Assembly (NCBI GenBank): GCA_027475525.1
Contig: JAMWFC010000113.1
Coordinates: forward strand, 1,054,001 to 1,118,000
Origin: Macrolepiota albuminosa
Lineage: Eukaryota; Basidiomycota; Agaricomycetes; Agaricales; Agaricaceae
Direction of reading: 5' to 3'
DNA: 64,000 nucleotides
The notes beneath the pieces are model-generated. The model ran no database searches. It had not been told where the DNA came from and was given only the letters and a program-made list of their open reading frames with translations. Shown here in pieces: positions 33,957-44,336 of the stretch; the first letter of the stretch is position 1; every line of letters starts with the position of its first letter. Position numbers and translations under genes: made by a program.

Positions 33957-35605
33957 TTATCCTTCCATATCGGTATCTTTGTTCTCCTGTCGCTCAGAAT
34001 CCTCCGCCTCCTCTACACCTATGCTTCCTGCTGGTCGCCACACGCTCCCTGAAGTTGCCTTCCACAGCCGAACACGTCCATCATTTCCAGTGGACGAAAG
34101 GACCGTGCTACATGTCAACTTAACTTGGCGTGAAGATATCACAATAGACATCAAACTCACCCGGTGATATTCCATTCTACTCTGCCTATAGCTGACCTTT
34201 TGATGGGTGACTTGTCAGTCCTGAAATTTTTGTACAACTGAGCGTTACTTACTTATGTTGATCAAAATCAGCAACAACGTTCGCGGTCCACTTGCCCTCT
34301 TCTTCTTCGTCTTCGTCTTCGTCTTCTCCGTCCAGGTCTTCGCCTGGCTTGACACGCCAGATACGGACTCGACCATCACGACCTCCAGTGGCAATGAGAT
34401 GATATGAACGCCCACACGAAGGAGCCCATGAAACGGTGTTGACAGCGAAAACTGGCGGTGTGGCTGCAGTACCTTCTGTAGCTGACATACCGCCTTCTTG
34501 CGCGGATGAAGATGTCTGTGAAGTAGAGGTGGGGGCAGGGTCAAGGGTGAGGATGACCGTAGACCGGCGAGAGGGAGAAAGTTGAATGATCTATTGAGAT
34601 GTCAACCTGCACAATCGCATTCTGCGAGCTAGATTTATACATACCTTTACGACATTATTTATTCCAGAGGCAACAGCAATGAGCTCGCCCCAGTATCGGT
34701 CTTTACACCATGAGATACACCAGCCACCGTCTGCTTCGCGATTGCCTGAGCCTGGACGCATGGAAATTTGTGGAGTTGTAGTCCCGCTTTGTTGGAGATT
34801 TTGCTGCAAAGCTTGAGTAACAAGAGAGGCGCTGGCACCGTCAAGTGCCGCATTGGTCTGCGTTGGCGTAGCTATAGCAGCCGTATGAGCATGTGTGTGT
34901 GGAGAAGGTGATTTATTCGAGGAGAGGCTTGGCACATCTAGTTCATCAGAGAGCTGCCAAGTAGAAATAGAGGGTTGCTCGAGGCACTCGTATATTCGCA
35001 GTTGATTATCTGACGAGATTGTTGCCTTTGAAGAGTGAATAAAGACAATCTCATTTGAGTCGTATCACCCACAAGCTTGAGTCCAAAGTGATGTGGTGCA
35101 AACTCTACTGCTCTAACTGTTCCCCGTGCATCCGTCAAAACTGCTCTCTCGATCCAACGCGAGGGTGATGGCTGTGACTGGGCAGAGGTACCGCTCCCGC
35201 TTCCACTTGTCTGTTGGGAAGATTCCAACGATAAAGTCTGCTCCCAGATCTTGACAGACCGGTCAAACGAAGAAGACGCGATGATCGAACCAAATTCTGG
35301 GTGTGCCCAGCTGAGTTTGGACACAGGCGCGTCATGAGCCTTGTTTCCTTATGAGCATTAGGTGGCCAGTAGTGATGCGATTACGCACCTTCCAATCGTC
35401 CTCCACAGACCAAGAACCACTTGCCTCATCCAAGTGCCATATTTTAATCCTGAGGAGACATTCAGAAGGCGCCGACAAGAGACCAAGGCGCTTGGGCTTA
35501 CCGCTGATCTAGACTACAGGTGGCCAGACGAAGACCATAAAAATCGTAAGACGCGTCCGTTACCAGGTCGCTATGTGCGTTCTGTATCAGTCCGGTCTGT
35601 ATCAT
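33957..35605 (-). CDS. SEH1: SEH1-like WD40 nucleoporin (complete, seven exons)
   Basis: SEH1 is a beta-propeller of the Nup107-160 (Y) nuclear pore complex and of the SEA/GATOR2 complex at the vacuole. Exons, read leftward: 35605-35502, 35449-35389, 35339-35073, 35025-34645, 34590-34253, 34196-34161 and 34107-33957. The sum is 1338 bases, 445 aa. The start MIQTGLIQNAHSDLV leads into YDFYGLRLATCSLDQ. WD repeats show IKIWHLDE, AHDAPVSKLSWAHPEFG, FDRSVKIWE, LRIYECLEQPS, GGRDGRVRIW, GRVEWNITG and GNDGRVRLWK. A Ser/Pro-rich insert (about residues 175-235) and an acidic Glu/Asp run (about 335) make it longer than the 350-360 aa of yeast and human SEH1. Splice sites were chosen to fit family consensus. 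It is the only copy with an intact 5' end. Confidence 0.9.
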
Positions 35606-35784
35606 GTTAGATTACAAGTGCACGTGTCAAGGGTGCAGTTTATTTGCAGAACTTTTTACAAACAAAGCCAACCTCTCCTCACAAGCTTCAAAGCTTCAAG
35701 CTAAGCTTCACCGGTCACCGGTCACCAACCAACTTCAATTTTTCCGGGGACTAGTTTTTCCAGACCGCAAGAAAGAATAATTTT
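35606..35784 (-). promoter_or_regulatory. SEH1 upstream region, truncated by a LINE
   Basis: About 180 bases lie between the SEH1 ATG and the LINE 3' tail. Direct repeats GCTTCAAAGCTTCAAGC and GGTCACCGGTCACC lie at 35684-35728. No clear TATA box. Confidence 0.45.
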
Positions 35785-36248
35785 GAACGAATGAATGAAT
35801 GAATTTGGTTTTAACCGCCGGCAAGCCACAATGCTGGGCTAAGAAGCGGGGGTAAAGTAATGTATGTACTCTACTCCGGTAATGTAAAATGTTGTCCATC
35901 TTGCCAGAGGCGGCGTTCGTGTGTTTTTGTGTCTTTTGGTATTGGAACTTTCCTCGCAGACTTGTAGGTGGCGTATAGATGGGCGGGGTAACATCGCGGA
36001 TATTTTTCAGTGAGAACAATGGGTGTTGGGTGGGTTCAGAAAAGGGTTCATCTTGGGGTTTCGGATTCCTCTGTTCTTGCTGTGTATACGCGTGCGCGGG
36101 TTGTCTCGACCACCCGTGGTGTGTGTACCTCGTCTCGCCTCCTCTATCCTTGTATCCTGGTCCCCAGTCCTGGGTTCTACCTTCCTCTACCTCTCGTCCT
36201 CGTCCTTCCCACGTGTCCTCTCTCCTCACCTCTTCCCTGTCTACTGGC
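35785..36248 (-). mobile_element. LINE 3' untranslated region with tetranucleotide tail
   Basis: This is the sequence after the ORF2 stop. It ends in a GAAT run at 35785-35804 (ATTC repeats on the element strand), a simple-repeat tail of the kind many LINEs have instead of poly(A). It abuts the SEH1 upstream region. Confidence 0.7.
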
Positions 36249-39035
36249 TCACTCCCTTTCCACCTCCATCCTTGCCCACCATCTTTCCTCCTCTTCTTCG
36301 TTTTCGTCGTCGTCTTCTTCTGGCTTCGTTCTGTCCTCGCGGACTTTTCCCGTTTTGGTGAAGGCGCCCGTTTTAGCCAGGAATTTCGCCATGGCCTCCA
36401 GGCCCTTCTTCGTACCAAGCAGTACGCCCAGTTCCATCTGGGCATCCGCTTCCCTTAGTAGATATCTGTGTTCTTCGTATTTGGGGCAATCTTTGATCAC
36501 GTGCTCCCGTGTTTGGAGCCTTTTGCTGCAGGTGCATCTGGTGATTTCGTCAGGAACAAATTTAGCGTAGTACTCACCTAGGAAGGCGTGTTTTGTTCTG
36601 CATTGCGTGAGTCTGCTGAACACCTCTCTTGGTGTGTGAGCTACATGTTCCCTCAGTTTCCACCTGGGTTTCATCCTGTTTGCGACGGCGAACCCGCCCG
36701 ATGGGGGTGTCTTCTTCCATTCCCCTTCCCACTTTTCGAGCGCTTTCTCTTTCGTCCTTCTCTTGGCATTTGTGATCGTTGTGTAGTCATGTGACCACAT
36801 CTCTGCTCCAGCCTTGGCTTCTTCGTCCGCTCTTTCGTTTCCGACTACGTCTTTGTGACCTGGGCACCATTCAATACTTACTGTCCTTTCCCTGTCTCCC
36901 TCCAGGAATCCGTCGACCTCGCGCGTGACTTTGACCATCTGGAGCTGTCCTGGCTTCGGTTTGGGCTCGTAGGCGGAGGTAACTGCCGCAGTGTTATCAG
37001 CGTATATATGTATGTGTTTTACCTGTTCGTGTTTGCCTGCAAATTCCGCTGCTGACCTCATCGCCTTGGCTATACCCGTTAGTTCCGCATCGTAAACCTC
37101 GGCATGATGTCCCAGTCCTCCTCGCTCTGCGAATATCTCCTCACCCAGGTAGTATCCTACTATCCCCCATCCGGTTGTCCTAACATTTCCCTCCCTTTTG
37201 CGTAGGGACCCATCGGAGTATACTATTACCTGCGACCTGTCTTCTATCAGGTCCTCAATTGTTTCGTTGTGCCGTTTGGCTTCCTCCGCCTTCTTGCAGT
37301 CCTTGGGTGCACCCGTGACTGTTAGTCTCGGGAACTGGGCTTTCGCAGTCTTGCGCCAGGGGGGTGAGATGAATGGGTCGATGTTCTCTCCCTCCATTGG
37401 CCCGTACGTCTGCTTCATGATCTGTTCTAATTGTGTCGGTTTCTTGGTTTTACCTTTCTTTGTTCTCTTTCTAGACGGAAGCGGCGGTGGGTTCATGGCT
37501 TGCTTGTCCTGTCGCCAGTCGTCCATGAGCCTTTCTATCATGGAGTTAGTATGTTTTAACCTGTGCAGCCTGTTAGCATATCCCCCGGTTATTAAGTCCA
37601 TAGTTAGTTCCATCGGTGGCACCGCCATGTCCACCTCTAGTGCTTTGATAGGCGTAGTCCTGAACGCCCCTGCCATATGCCGGAGCGCTTCATTCTGCAC
37701 TTTCTCGAGTTTATTCCTATGTGTGTCCTTACCCGTCCACCAGATTGGTCCGGCATATGTCATTATCGGCACTATACATGCTCTGTACATCATTCGGAGT
37801 TGGATCTGATTGATCCTGTGCATCGTGTTGGCCAGCATCCTAGTGCCTGCTATGGCATTCTTCGCTTTCTGCGTAGCCTTCTGTACATGTTGGTTGAACG
37901 TTAGTCTTCTGTCTATGTGCAAACCTAGGATCCAGATCGTTTCCCCTGCCCTTATCGTTGTCTCCGTGCCATCTGGTTTGGGGAGTTTTATGGGAGGGGA
38001 GTATCCACGGTCTTGTCGCCATGAGTGGTGCATCAGCTCCGTCTTTTCTGGCACCGTCGAGAGTCCGACCTTTACTAGCCAACTGTTAGCAAACACGAAA
38101 TCTCCTCTCAACTGCTTTACGTTGATATCTAATGATCTCGATGAGGTCATCAGTGTGCCATCATTGATGTACATGTGGAGCGTCGTGTTCGATAGTCTGT
38201 CTCCTCTTGGTACTGGTCGCGTCGAACTTACCGAACTTGATTGTCGTGCCTCCATCAGTTCCAGCAGTTCGCTTCCATATATGATTGACAGTATCGGAGA
38301 TACTGGTGATCCCTGTGGTATCCCATTCTTCACGGGTTTCATATCGCTCCGTATGCCGTCCAGGCAGACTGCGGCCTGTCTGTCTTTTAGGAAGGATGCT
38401 ACCCATCTTACTATGGGTAGCGGTATGCCCTTCCTCCGTAGCTCACAGAGTAGTCTAGCGTGGTTTACATTGTCAAAAAAGCCTGTAATGTCAAACGTCA
38501 GTACTGTGGTGACTTTGTCACAGTTTCTCGCTGCCTGTATATCTGCAATGTGAGTCATTAGTGCATCGTTCGTCGAGCTGCACGGACGGCCCCCAAATTG
38601 GGTAGGGGGCACTAAATCCCCCTTGCCTACCATGTAGCTAACTCTTCGAGCTACTATTCCCTCCAGTACCTTCCCCAGGCATTCTAGTAGCTGTATGAGC
38701 CTGTACGCCTTTGGCTCCGAGTAGTCTGGCTTGTTCGGCTTTCTGAGCGCTACAGCTACCGCTCGCCGCCACGGTTTCGGGTGATATCCCGTTTCTAGGC
38801 AGTGGTGCATTAGTGCGAAAATTGTATCACCTTCTGATTCCCATGCCCAGCGTACCGTATTGAACGGCTGCTGGCTCACTCCCGGGGCTTTCTTCACGCT
38901 CTGTTGGTATATCGATTCCCTGACTTCTTCGCGTGTTAGTTTGACATGCTCCAGGTCTCGGGTCTGTCGCCATGTCAGGTCTGGTTGCTCGTTATTCTCT
39001 AGCGCTGGTGGTGGTTTGAATAGAGCGTCTCGTAG
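36249..39035 (-). pseudogene. LINE ORF2, part 3: reverse transcriptase, RNase H, C-terminal zinc site
   Basis: RT blocks in order: PKPWRRAVAVALRKPNK, RLIQLLECLGKVLEGIVARR, TQFGGRPCSSTNDAL, LTFDITGFFDNVNH, GIPQGSPVSPILS and MYINDGTLM. RNase H follows with VYSDGS, DAELTGI, YADNTAAV and GHKDVVGNERAD. The end has a CX1CX7HX4C site (CTC...H...C). RNase H plus this site fit the fungal Tad-like clade. The RT box reads YIND where active RTs have xxDD; the first Asp codon is AAT (38163-38165). The frame is open across the LTR insertion point at 39035/50406 once one GTAG copy is removed. Interrupted, hence called a pseudogene. Confidence 0.9.
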
Positions 39036-39986
39036 TGATGACGCCCAAAGTTTTGGTCAGTAACAAATGTAACTGGAGTGTTACCGTACCAAGAGTGTGC
39101 GTTGGGCGCGCTATAAGTGATTTGAGGAGTCCCGGGCAGGTCCCAGAGAACGCGCCTATAAAAATGAGGAAAGTCGGTAACGGGGTCGGCAAGTGTCAAG
39201 CGCTAAGGTAAAGCGCCTAAGGAAAATGCGGTAAGTGAACACGGCAATGTGAACGGCAAGAGCACGATATGCTTAGCGAAGTCTAAGCGTCGATAATGCC
39301 TGCCGTAGTTGCAAGGCGCGAGTATGTCGAGTGTTGGCGAACGTCTGCAACTGCCGATGAGTTTTGACGTTGCCGACCGTAGCGTAAATGAGCTCTTGAG
39401 CGTAAGGGAGACTGAAGTAAGTGGGGGAAACTCTGGTCTATTCGTCTGCTGGTCCATTGTACAAGTCGGTAAGTACTTTTATACTACAAAGAGTTCGCCG
39501 TCGCCAGTGACCAACCATCGCCAAAGTGCGGTAAACTGGAAAATTTCATAGGGGTAGCTCCAACGGTTTCCGATCCCTACCGTCCTTGGAGGACCCTTGG
39601 CGCCACCAGGCGGCAGATCGCGGTGCTAAACCATCAATCCATCACCCTTCTGTCTGTCAGAGCACCTAAGCGACGTTTGGCGCCAAATCGAGACGGTAAG
39701 CGGTGTCAGACGCCAAGGTCAAACGCCAAGCTGTCCGTCAGTTTTTGATAGATCATCAAACTTCTCGCTAAGCGCTGTCATCAGTGACTGATGCCATCTG
39801 TCAGTTGTCATTCCTGCTGCCGTCGGCGCTATCATTGATTGGATCTGCTTCTTGCCGTGCGCGGCCGTCGGGAATGGCTTAAAATGGGTAGAACGCGTGC
39901 GCTAAGTTCGGAACGAGTGCGGCAAGGTTTCCGGAGCCGGTGCCGAGCCTGCCGTTGATGCGCCTAACCTGTATAGGGTCCTATCA
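39036..39986 (-). repeat. G1 3' LTR
   Basis: TGATGACGCCC...GGTCCTATCA. By hand I counted 23 CGSYAA/TTRSCG hexamers in 951 bases, against about 2 expected at even base composition. The run TCTCCCCCCAACT immediately inside it (39987-39999) is the polypurine tract on the element strand. Confidence 0.95.
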
Positions 39987-39999
39987 TCTCCCCCCAACT
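39987..39999 (-). other. G1 polypurine tract
   Basis: On the element strand AGTTGGGGGGAGA directly precedes the 3' LTR, the usual place for plus-strand priming. G2 has the same run. Confidence 0.85.
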
Positions 40000-40154
40000 G
40001 AAAAATTGACTGTCCTCAGTCACCAAATAAGGCTACCGTTACCGCTTTTGTGACAGGTGGTCCGTGCGTTCTTGAGATTTGGTTTATAGTCCTGGCGCAT
40101 GAGTTTGGACTTCGTCTCTCCTCCACATCTTTACCTGGCGCTCTATTAAAAAAT

Positions 40155-42530
40155 ATGTCTTTCCGAATTCCAACTCCGCCTCCAGTACCGTCTCGCGAGG
40201 CTCAAGACGCCGCCTCCGCTTACATTGAAAAGGCCAATAAGTTCATCAAGCGCATCGAGGGTGTGGGCGCGGAGGCGCCTACAAACTTGGTTGTTGCCGT
40301 TATGCGATTACTGGAGCGTTGGTATGAGGTGCGGGTCCTTGGCGTTGGGTGGGATCGCGAGATTGAGGTGCGGGAGTGGTGCCGGTCGCGGTACCTGGAT
40401 CATCGTGGCGCGGAGTGGCTAGCGCCTTTTTCTCGTTTTGTAAGTGCTTTCAAGTCCTTGCCGTGTCGCCAACTGATTGGGTCCCTAGGCGCCTCCTCCC
40501 GTCCCTACCATCGAGGACGAGTTGGAAGATATCTTGTCGGGTGCCTTGCCGATGACGGTAAGCGCTCCCGCGCCTGAGTAAGTAACTCTGATTTTTATCT
40601 CTAACTTAGCTGTGGTCTGACCTGTCTCCCCATAGCAAACAAGAGGTGTTAGCGCCTCTTGCTAATTTGCAGGTGGACGCTGAGATGGCGGCAATCCGCG
40701 AGAATGTGCTGGAAGAGGCTTCTCGTGACGCCAAGGAGAGGATCAGGGCGTTGGAGGAGCGAGAGGCCGTTGGCGAGTCCCTGGTTGCTAGCGAGAAGTC
40801 GCCAGTTGCCAGGAGGCAGATGTCTGATATGAAGGATTCCCGCGCCGGTAGTGCCCAGAGCCCAGCACTGCCGGCAAGCAAATCGGGCTCTCCGGTCAAG
40901 CCTGGCAAGACTTTGAAAAAGAAGGTAAGTTTGAGGGTTCTTACTGCTGGCGACTTCTGCTTATCCCCACTCTCAGTCTCGTAAGGCTGCCGCCCCTCGT
41001 TACACGGTAAGTTCGTTGCGCCAAGGTACTTTCCCTGCTAACCAACCAGTTGACAGGCGCCAACGCAAACTTCCTTTAGCGACGCAGAGCTGAAGGGTTT
41101 GTTGGTGGCAAGACGAGATGAGGCGGTTTTGGATGAGGGAATGGAAGCGGGAGTGGTCTTGCCGGAGATGAAGGATAAGAAGACGGCAAGTCCAGCGGCA
41201 AGGCGGGAGTTCAAAGACTCCCAAGGAGCGGTAAGTACCATAGCTTTCCTTACCGCTCTTGCTGACATTCTTGTAGTGCGACAAGTGCTGGGCCGACAAC
41301 GACCCAGAGGGGTGTTGGTACCCCACTGGTGGCCAGCCTTGCTACCGGTGCGGTACGCTGAAGAGGGCATGCACTTTGGATGGCGCCAAGAGTCGAGAAC
41401 GCGGTGGAGCTCCCGACGCGGTAGTGGAGCGTACTTTTAAGCGTGCCGTCTTGGTCAAGAGAGCGCGGGAGTTCGTTGAGGAGGAGAGGAAGAAGCAGGC
41501 CGCTGGCGACGCGGCCACAATCAGCAAGAGTTCCCTGGCGCTGCCGACGCGTCAAGGGGACGAAAACGAAACGGTCGGCAATCGTGGCGCCGGAGAGCGC
41601 CAAGGGACTGCGGTCCCCACAAAACGACAAGCCCCTTCCCCCAGCAAAGGGAAGGGCAAAGCAAAGCGCCCGCGTGTAGTTTCGTCGTCGCCTTCCCCCT
41701 CGCCAGTGCCAAGGGATACGGAAATGGAGGACCTGGAGAAGGCGCTGGCGGCTAGTCGCCTCCCGCCTCGTGACACCGAGGCTGGCCCCAGCGGGCTGTT
41801 GTCGCCTATTCACTTGGCGGCACGGTCTCTTGGCGGGGAGCAGGAGGAGGGAGAGAGGGAGGCGCCTCAAGAGGAGCGGGAAGACGCTCCCGCCGATGTC
41901 GAGATGGAGGTGGAGGAGAAGGCAGAGGGAGCGGCAACGGGAGGGACTGAGGACGCCGAGGGTGAAGAAGAAACCTTGGCGACTCAACGCGAAAACGACG
42001 CGGCGGGCACCGCGGCTAGGGAGCCGGTGGCAGAAGAGGTGGTAGAGGGCGAGGGGGCGATGGAAGAGACTTTGCAGGACTTCCCTGGCGAGTCCCAGGA
42101 GTTGCCATTGTTGGCGCCTGCCGCCCCCTGGGCAAGTGGGGATGAACTGGGGACGCGGCAGTGGACCAGCGACAGTGCCTCGTCGTGGACCCCCCAACCT
42201 CAGCCAAGGGTCACTGGCGACTCCTATGAGTGGTTGGGGGAGGACTTGGTTTACCCGGTGGTGGCCCTTTACCCTCCTCAAGTGATAGAGCGGATGGCGA
42301 CGCGTGCGGCAAGCATGCGAGCGGTTCTGGGTCGCGAGCGCGAGCGAGTGCGGCAGCAAATTATGGCCTCTCGCCTTCGGTACGCCAATTTGACTCGTAG
42401 CATGGACGCCCTTCAAGAGTACCAGGCGGACTGCAACGAGGCGCTAGAGTGGCAGGTCCTCAACCACGTACAAGTTGGCGACCTCTTGCCGCTCGACGAT
42501 GCCATGTCGCTTCCCGAGGATGAAGACTGA
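40155..42530 (+). CDS. Antisense accessory gene of G1: zinc-cluster-like, coiled-coil protein
   Basis: It lies between pol and the 3' LTR on the strand opposite to gag-pol. Exons 40155-40439, 40489-40577, 40636-40924, 40977-41006, 41057-41230 and 41277-42530; all introns are 46-58 bases with GTAAGT-type donors and AG acceptors. The product is 706 aa. Residues 1-95 form a compact domain (MSFRIPTPPPVP, RIEGVGAEAPTNLV, LLERWYEVRVLGVGWDREIE). A charged helical region follows. Residues 290-321 have six cysteines in the pattern CX2CX8CX8CX2CX6C, close to the fungal Zn(II)2Cys6 pattern except for the longer first loop. A basic KGKGKAKRPR stretch (possible nuclear signal), a long acidic Glu-rich region and a C-terminal helix (RERERVRQQIM) complete it. 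No known function. A DNA-binding role is inference. The G2 copy has the same exon structure. Confidence 0.82.
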
Positions 42531-42959
42531 CGGACCTTAGAGTAGATAGGCCGTCTGTACATATATTTTTGTTGGCGCCTCGATTTCTTTATATAAATTT
42601 TGTGTTTCCCTGCCGAGTGGAGGAATTGAGTCCAATAATCTGAGTTAGCGTAGCGGCAGAGAGCAAGGAAAGTATAGCAAAGAGAAAGCAAGCGGTAAGT
42701 ATTCTGAGGTAGGTATAAGCAAGAACAGTAATATGTGAGGGACTTAGACAAATTTTGAGGAAAGGGAAACGCTCAGTAAATCATCATAGCGAAAAACCCT
42801 TGGCGAGAGTTGCGCAATGCGCTAAACGTTGGCGACACGCTAGCGCTGCGACTTGACTATGTAAAGAATTGTCTGTTGGATATAGTACAGTAAGTATCGG
42901 CAAGAGAGATAAGTAAGATAGGTAATAGAAAAAGAGAGCTTATCAATATATAGTCTTTT
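42531..42959. other. Convergent 3' region between antisense gene and pol
   Basis: The two stops face each other across 429 bases. The region is AT-rich, with TACATATATTTTTG near 42558 and TATATAAATTTTG near 42590 as possible 3'-end signals for the rightward gene, and CAATATATAG near 42944 for the leftward one. Transcripts from the two strands probably overlap here. Confidence 0.5.
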
Positions 42960-44282
42960 CTAATCTGGTTCTTCTTCTTCAACTAGGGTCGGTAAGTCAT
43001 CATCGTCCAGTAATTCTGTTTCTTCAAGTTCCCTAAGCTTGGCGGTGTCGATATCTAGCGCTTCAAGCGGCAAGTCGATGTGTTCTCTAGCGAGATACGG
43101 TAATAGGCGAAAAGCGGCAATGGGTCGATGCAATACTGAACCATCTAATTCACAGAGCACGTAAGCGCCTCCACGGTTACGAGAGATAACTACCAAAGGT
43201 CCTAGATAGCGAGGGCGCATTTTCTTGTTGTACGAGGTTTCGATTTTGGAGTTGCGCATGAGCACTAGCGCGCCCCTCGGGAAGTTGTAATCTTTGATGG
43301 TAGCGCTATGCTCGGTTTCGAATCGTAACGCTGCTTGGCGACGTGCGCTAAAGACCACCTCGTGGAGTCGCTCTAAATCTTCTTTCCTTCGCTGGAGGTC
43401 AATAGCTCGTCTGGCGACAAGGTCGGTAGTCGCTAAGATACTGTTGGGCGCTGGCTGAAGATATGTCGCTTCTATAATGTCGGCAGGGAGTAACGGATGG
43501 GTGCCAGTAGCCGCGTAATAGGGAGAACAACCCATGCGCTTACGAATAGTAACTCTTTCCGACCAGAACACTGAATAGGTCGCTTCGCTCCAACGAGACT
43601 CGTCACCATCGACTGCCTTGAAGAGCGCTTGCCGAACGTCAAAGTGGGGTCTCTCTACCAGGCCATTGGCGCGCTTGTTGTAGCCAGATACTCGAATGTG
43701 ATGAATGTTGTACTTCTTGGCGAGATATGTTAGCGCTTTGATGATGGGCGCACCATTATCCGTGACGATCTCTCTTAGCGCTCCCCAACGGCAGATGATG
43801 TCCTCAAATATCCACTTGGCGACCGCGTCGGTATTTTCTCTCTGGAGCATTCGAAATTCAGGCCAGTGGATTAGCGAGCAACGACCTTGAATGATGTACT
43901 TATAGCGACCAGATTTGGGCATGTGCATGGTATCGACGTAGATTTTGCTGAAGAGGGGAGCTGGCGTTGCAACGGTTGGCGGTATGAGCACTTGGCGTGT
44001 CTGTTGGATTTGGCAGAGGTGGCAAGTCCTGATGTACCAGGCGATGTCGGCGCTAGCGTGTGGCCACCAAAATCGTTCTAGCAGAGAAGCTCGGGTAGCG
44101 TACAGACCTCTATGTCCTAGCTCGTCATGCATAGCGCGCAAGACTCGTAAGCGACCTTCTGGCTTGATGATCAGCTTGTGGGTTCCATCTCGATTTCGTC
44201 GCCAAAGTCTGTTGTCGGTAAAGAAGAAACGGGTAGCGTAGCGGATAAAGGTCGCGTATTTCCATCTCGATTTTGTCGCCAA
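42960..44282 (-). pseudogene. G1 pol, integrase part
   Basis: The zinc site has HDELGHRGLYATR and CHLCQ. The catalytic core has VDTMHMPK, VTDNGAPI and NGLVERPHFDVR (D, D, E). The C-terminal part has LGPLVVISRNRGGAYVL and ends VEEEEPD. No chromodomain was seen. It is separated from RT-RNase H only by the 77-bp tandem duplication at 44183-44336. If that is an assembly error, pol is continuous. Integrase makes 4-bp staggered cuts, judging by the duplications of this family. Confidence 0.88.
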
Positions 44283-44336
44283 AGTCTGTTGTCGGTAAAG
44301 AAGAAACGGGTAGCGTAGCGGATAAAGGTCGCGTAT
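44183..44336. repeat. 77-bp tandem duplication breaking G1 pol
   Basis: Positions 44183-44259 are repeated at 44260-44336 with one C/T difference, at a CpG. 77 is not a multiple of 3, so the frame is lost. G2 has a single version here. Confidence 0.95.

Larger units (their letters stand above)
31124..35545. repeat. OMT-SEH1 duplication unit, copy 3
   Basis: It matches copy 2 (12816-17194) from TAACTAGAAAACAG onward. It is longer because of a 77-bp tandem duplication at 33533 and a 33-bp exon segment missing from copy 2. Confidence 0.93.

Noticed and set aside
35735..36445. A 236-codon open frame on the minus strand at the LINE 3' end
   Set aside because: It overlaps the C-terminus of LINE ORF2 in another frame, and its product is Arg/Lys/Glu-rich. 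A shadow.
39203..39551. Open frames of 80-84 codons on both strands of the gypsy LTRs (also at 49622-49970 and in G2)
   Set aside because: They recur only because the LTRs are near-identical. They show no domain, are not kept in LTR variants B and C, and lie in regulatory DNA.
41250..42416. A 388-codon open frame on the minus strand opposite the last exon of the antisense gene
   Set aside because: It is the complement of a GC-rich, charged coding exon, and its product is Leu/Arg/Pro-rich without any motif. A shadow.
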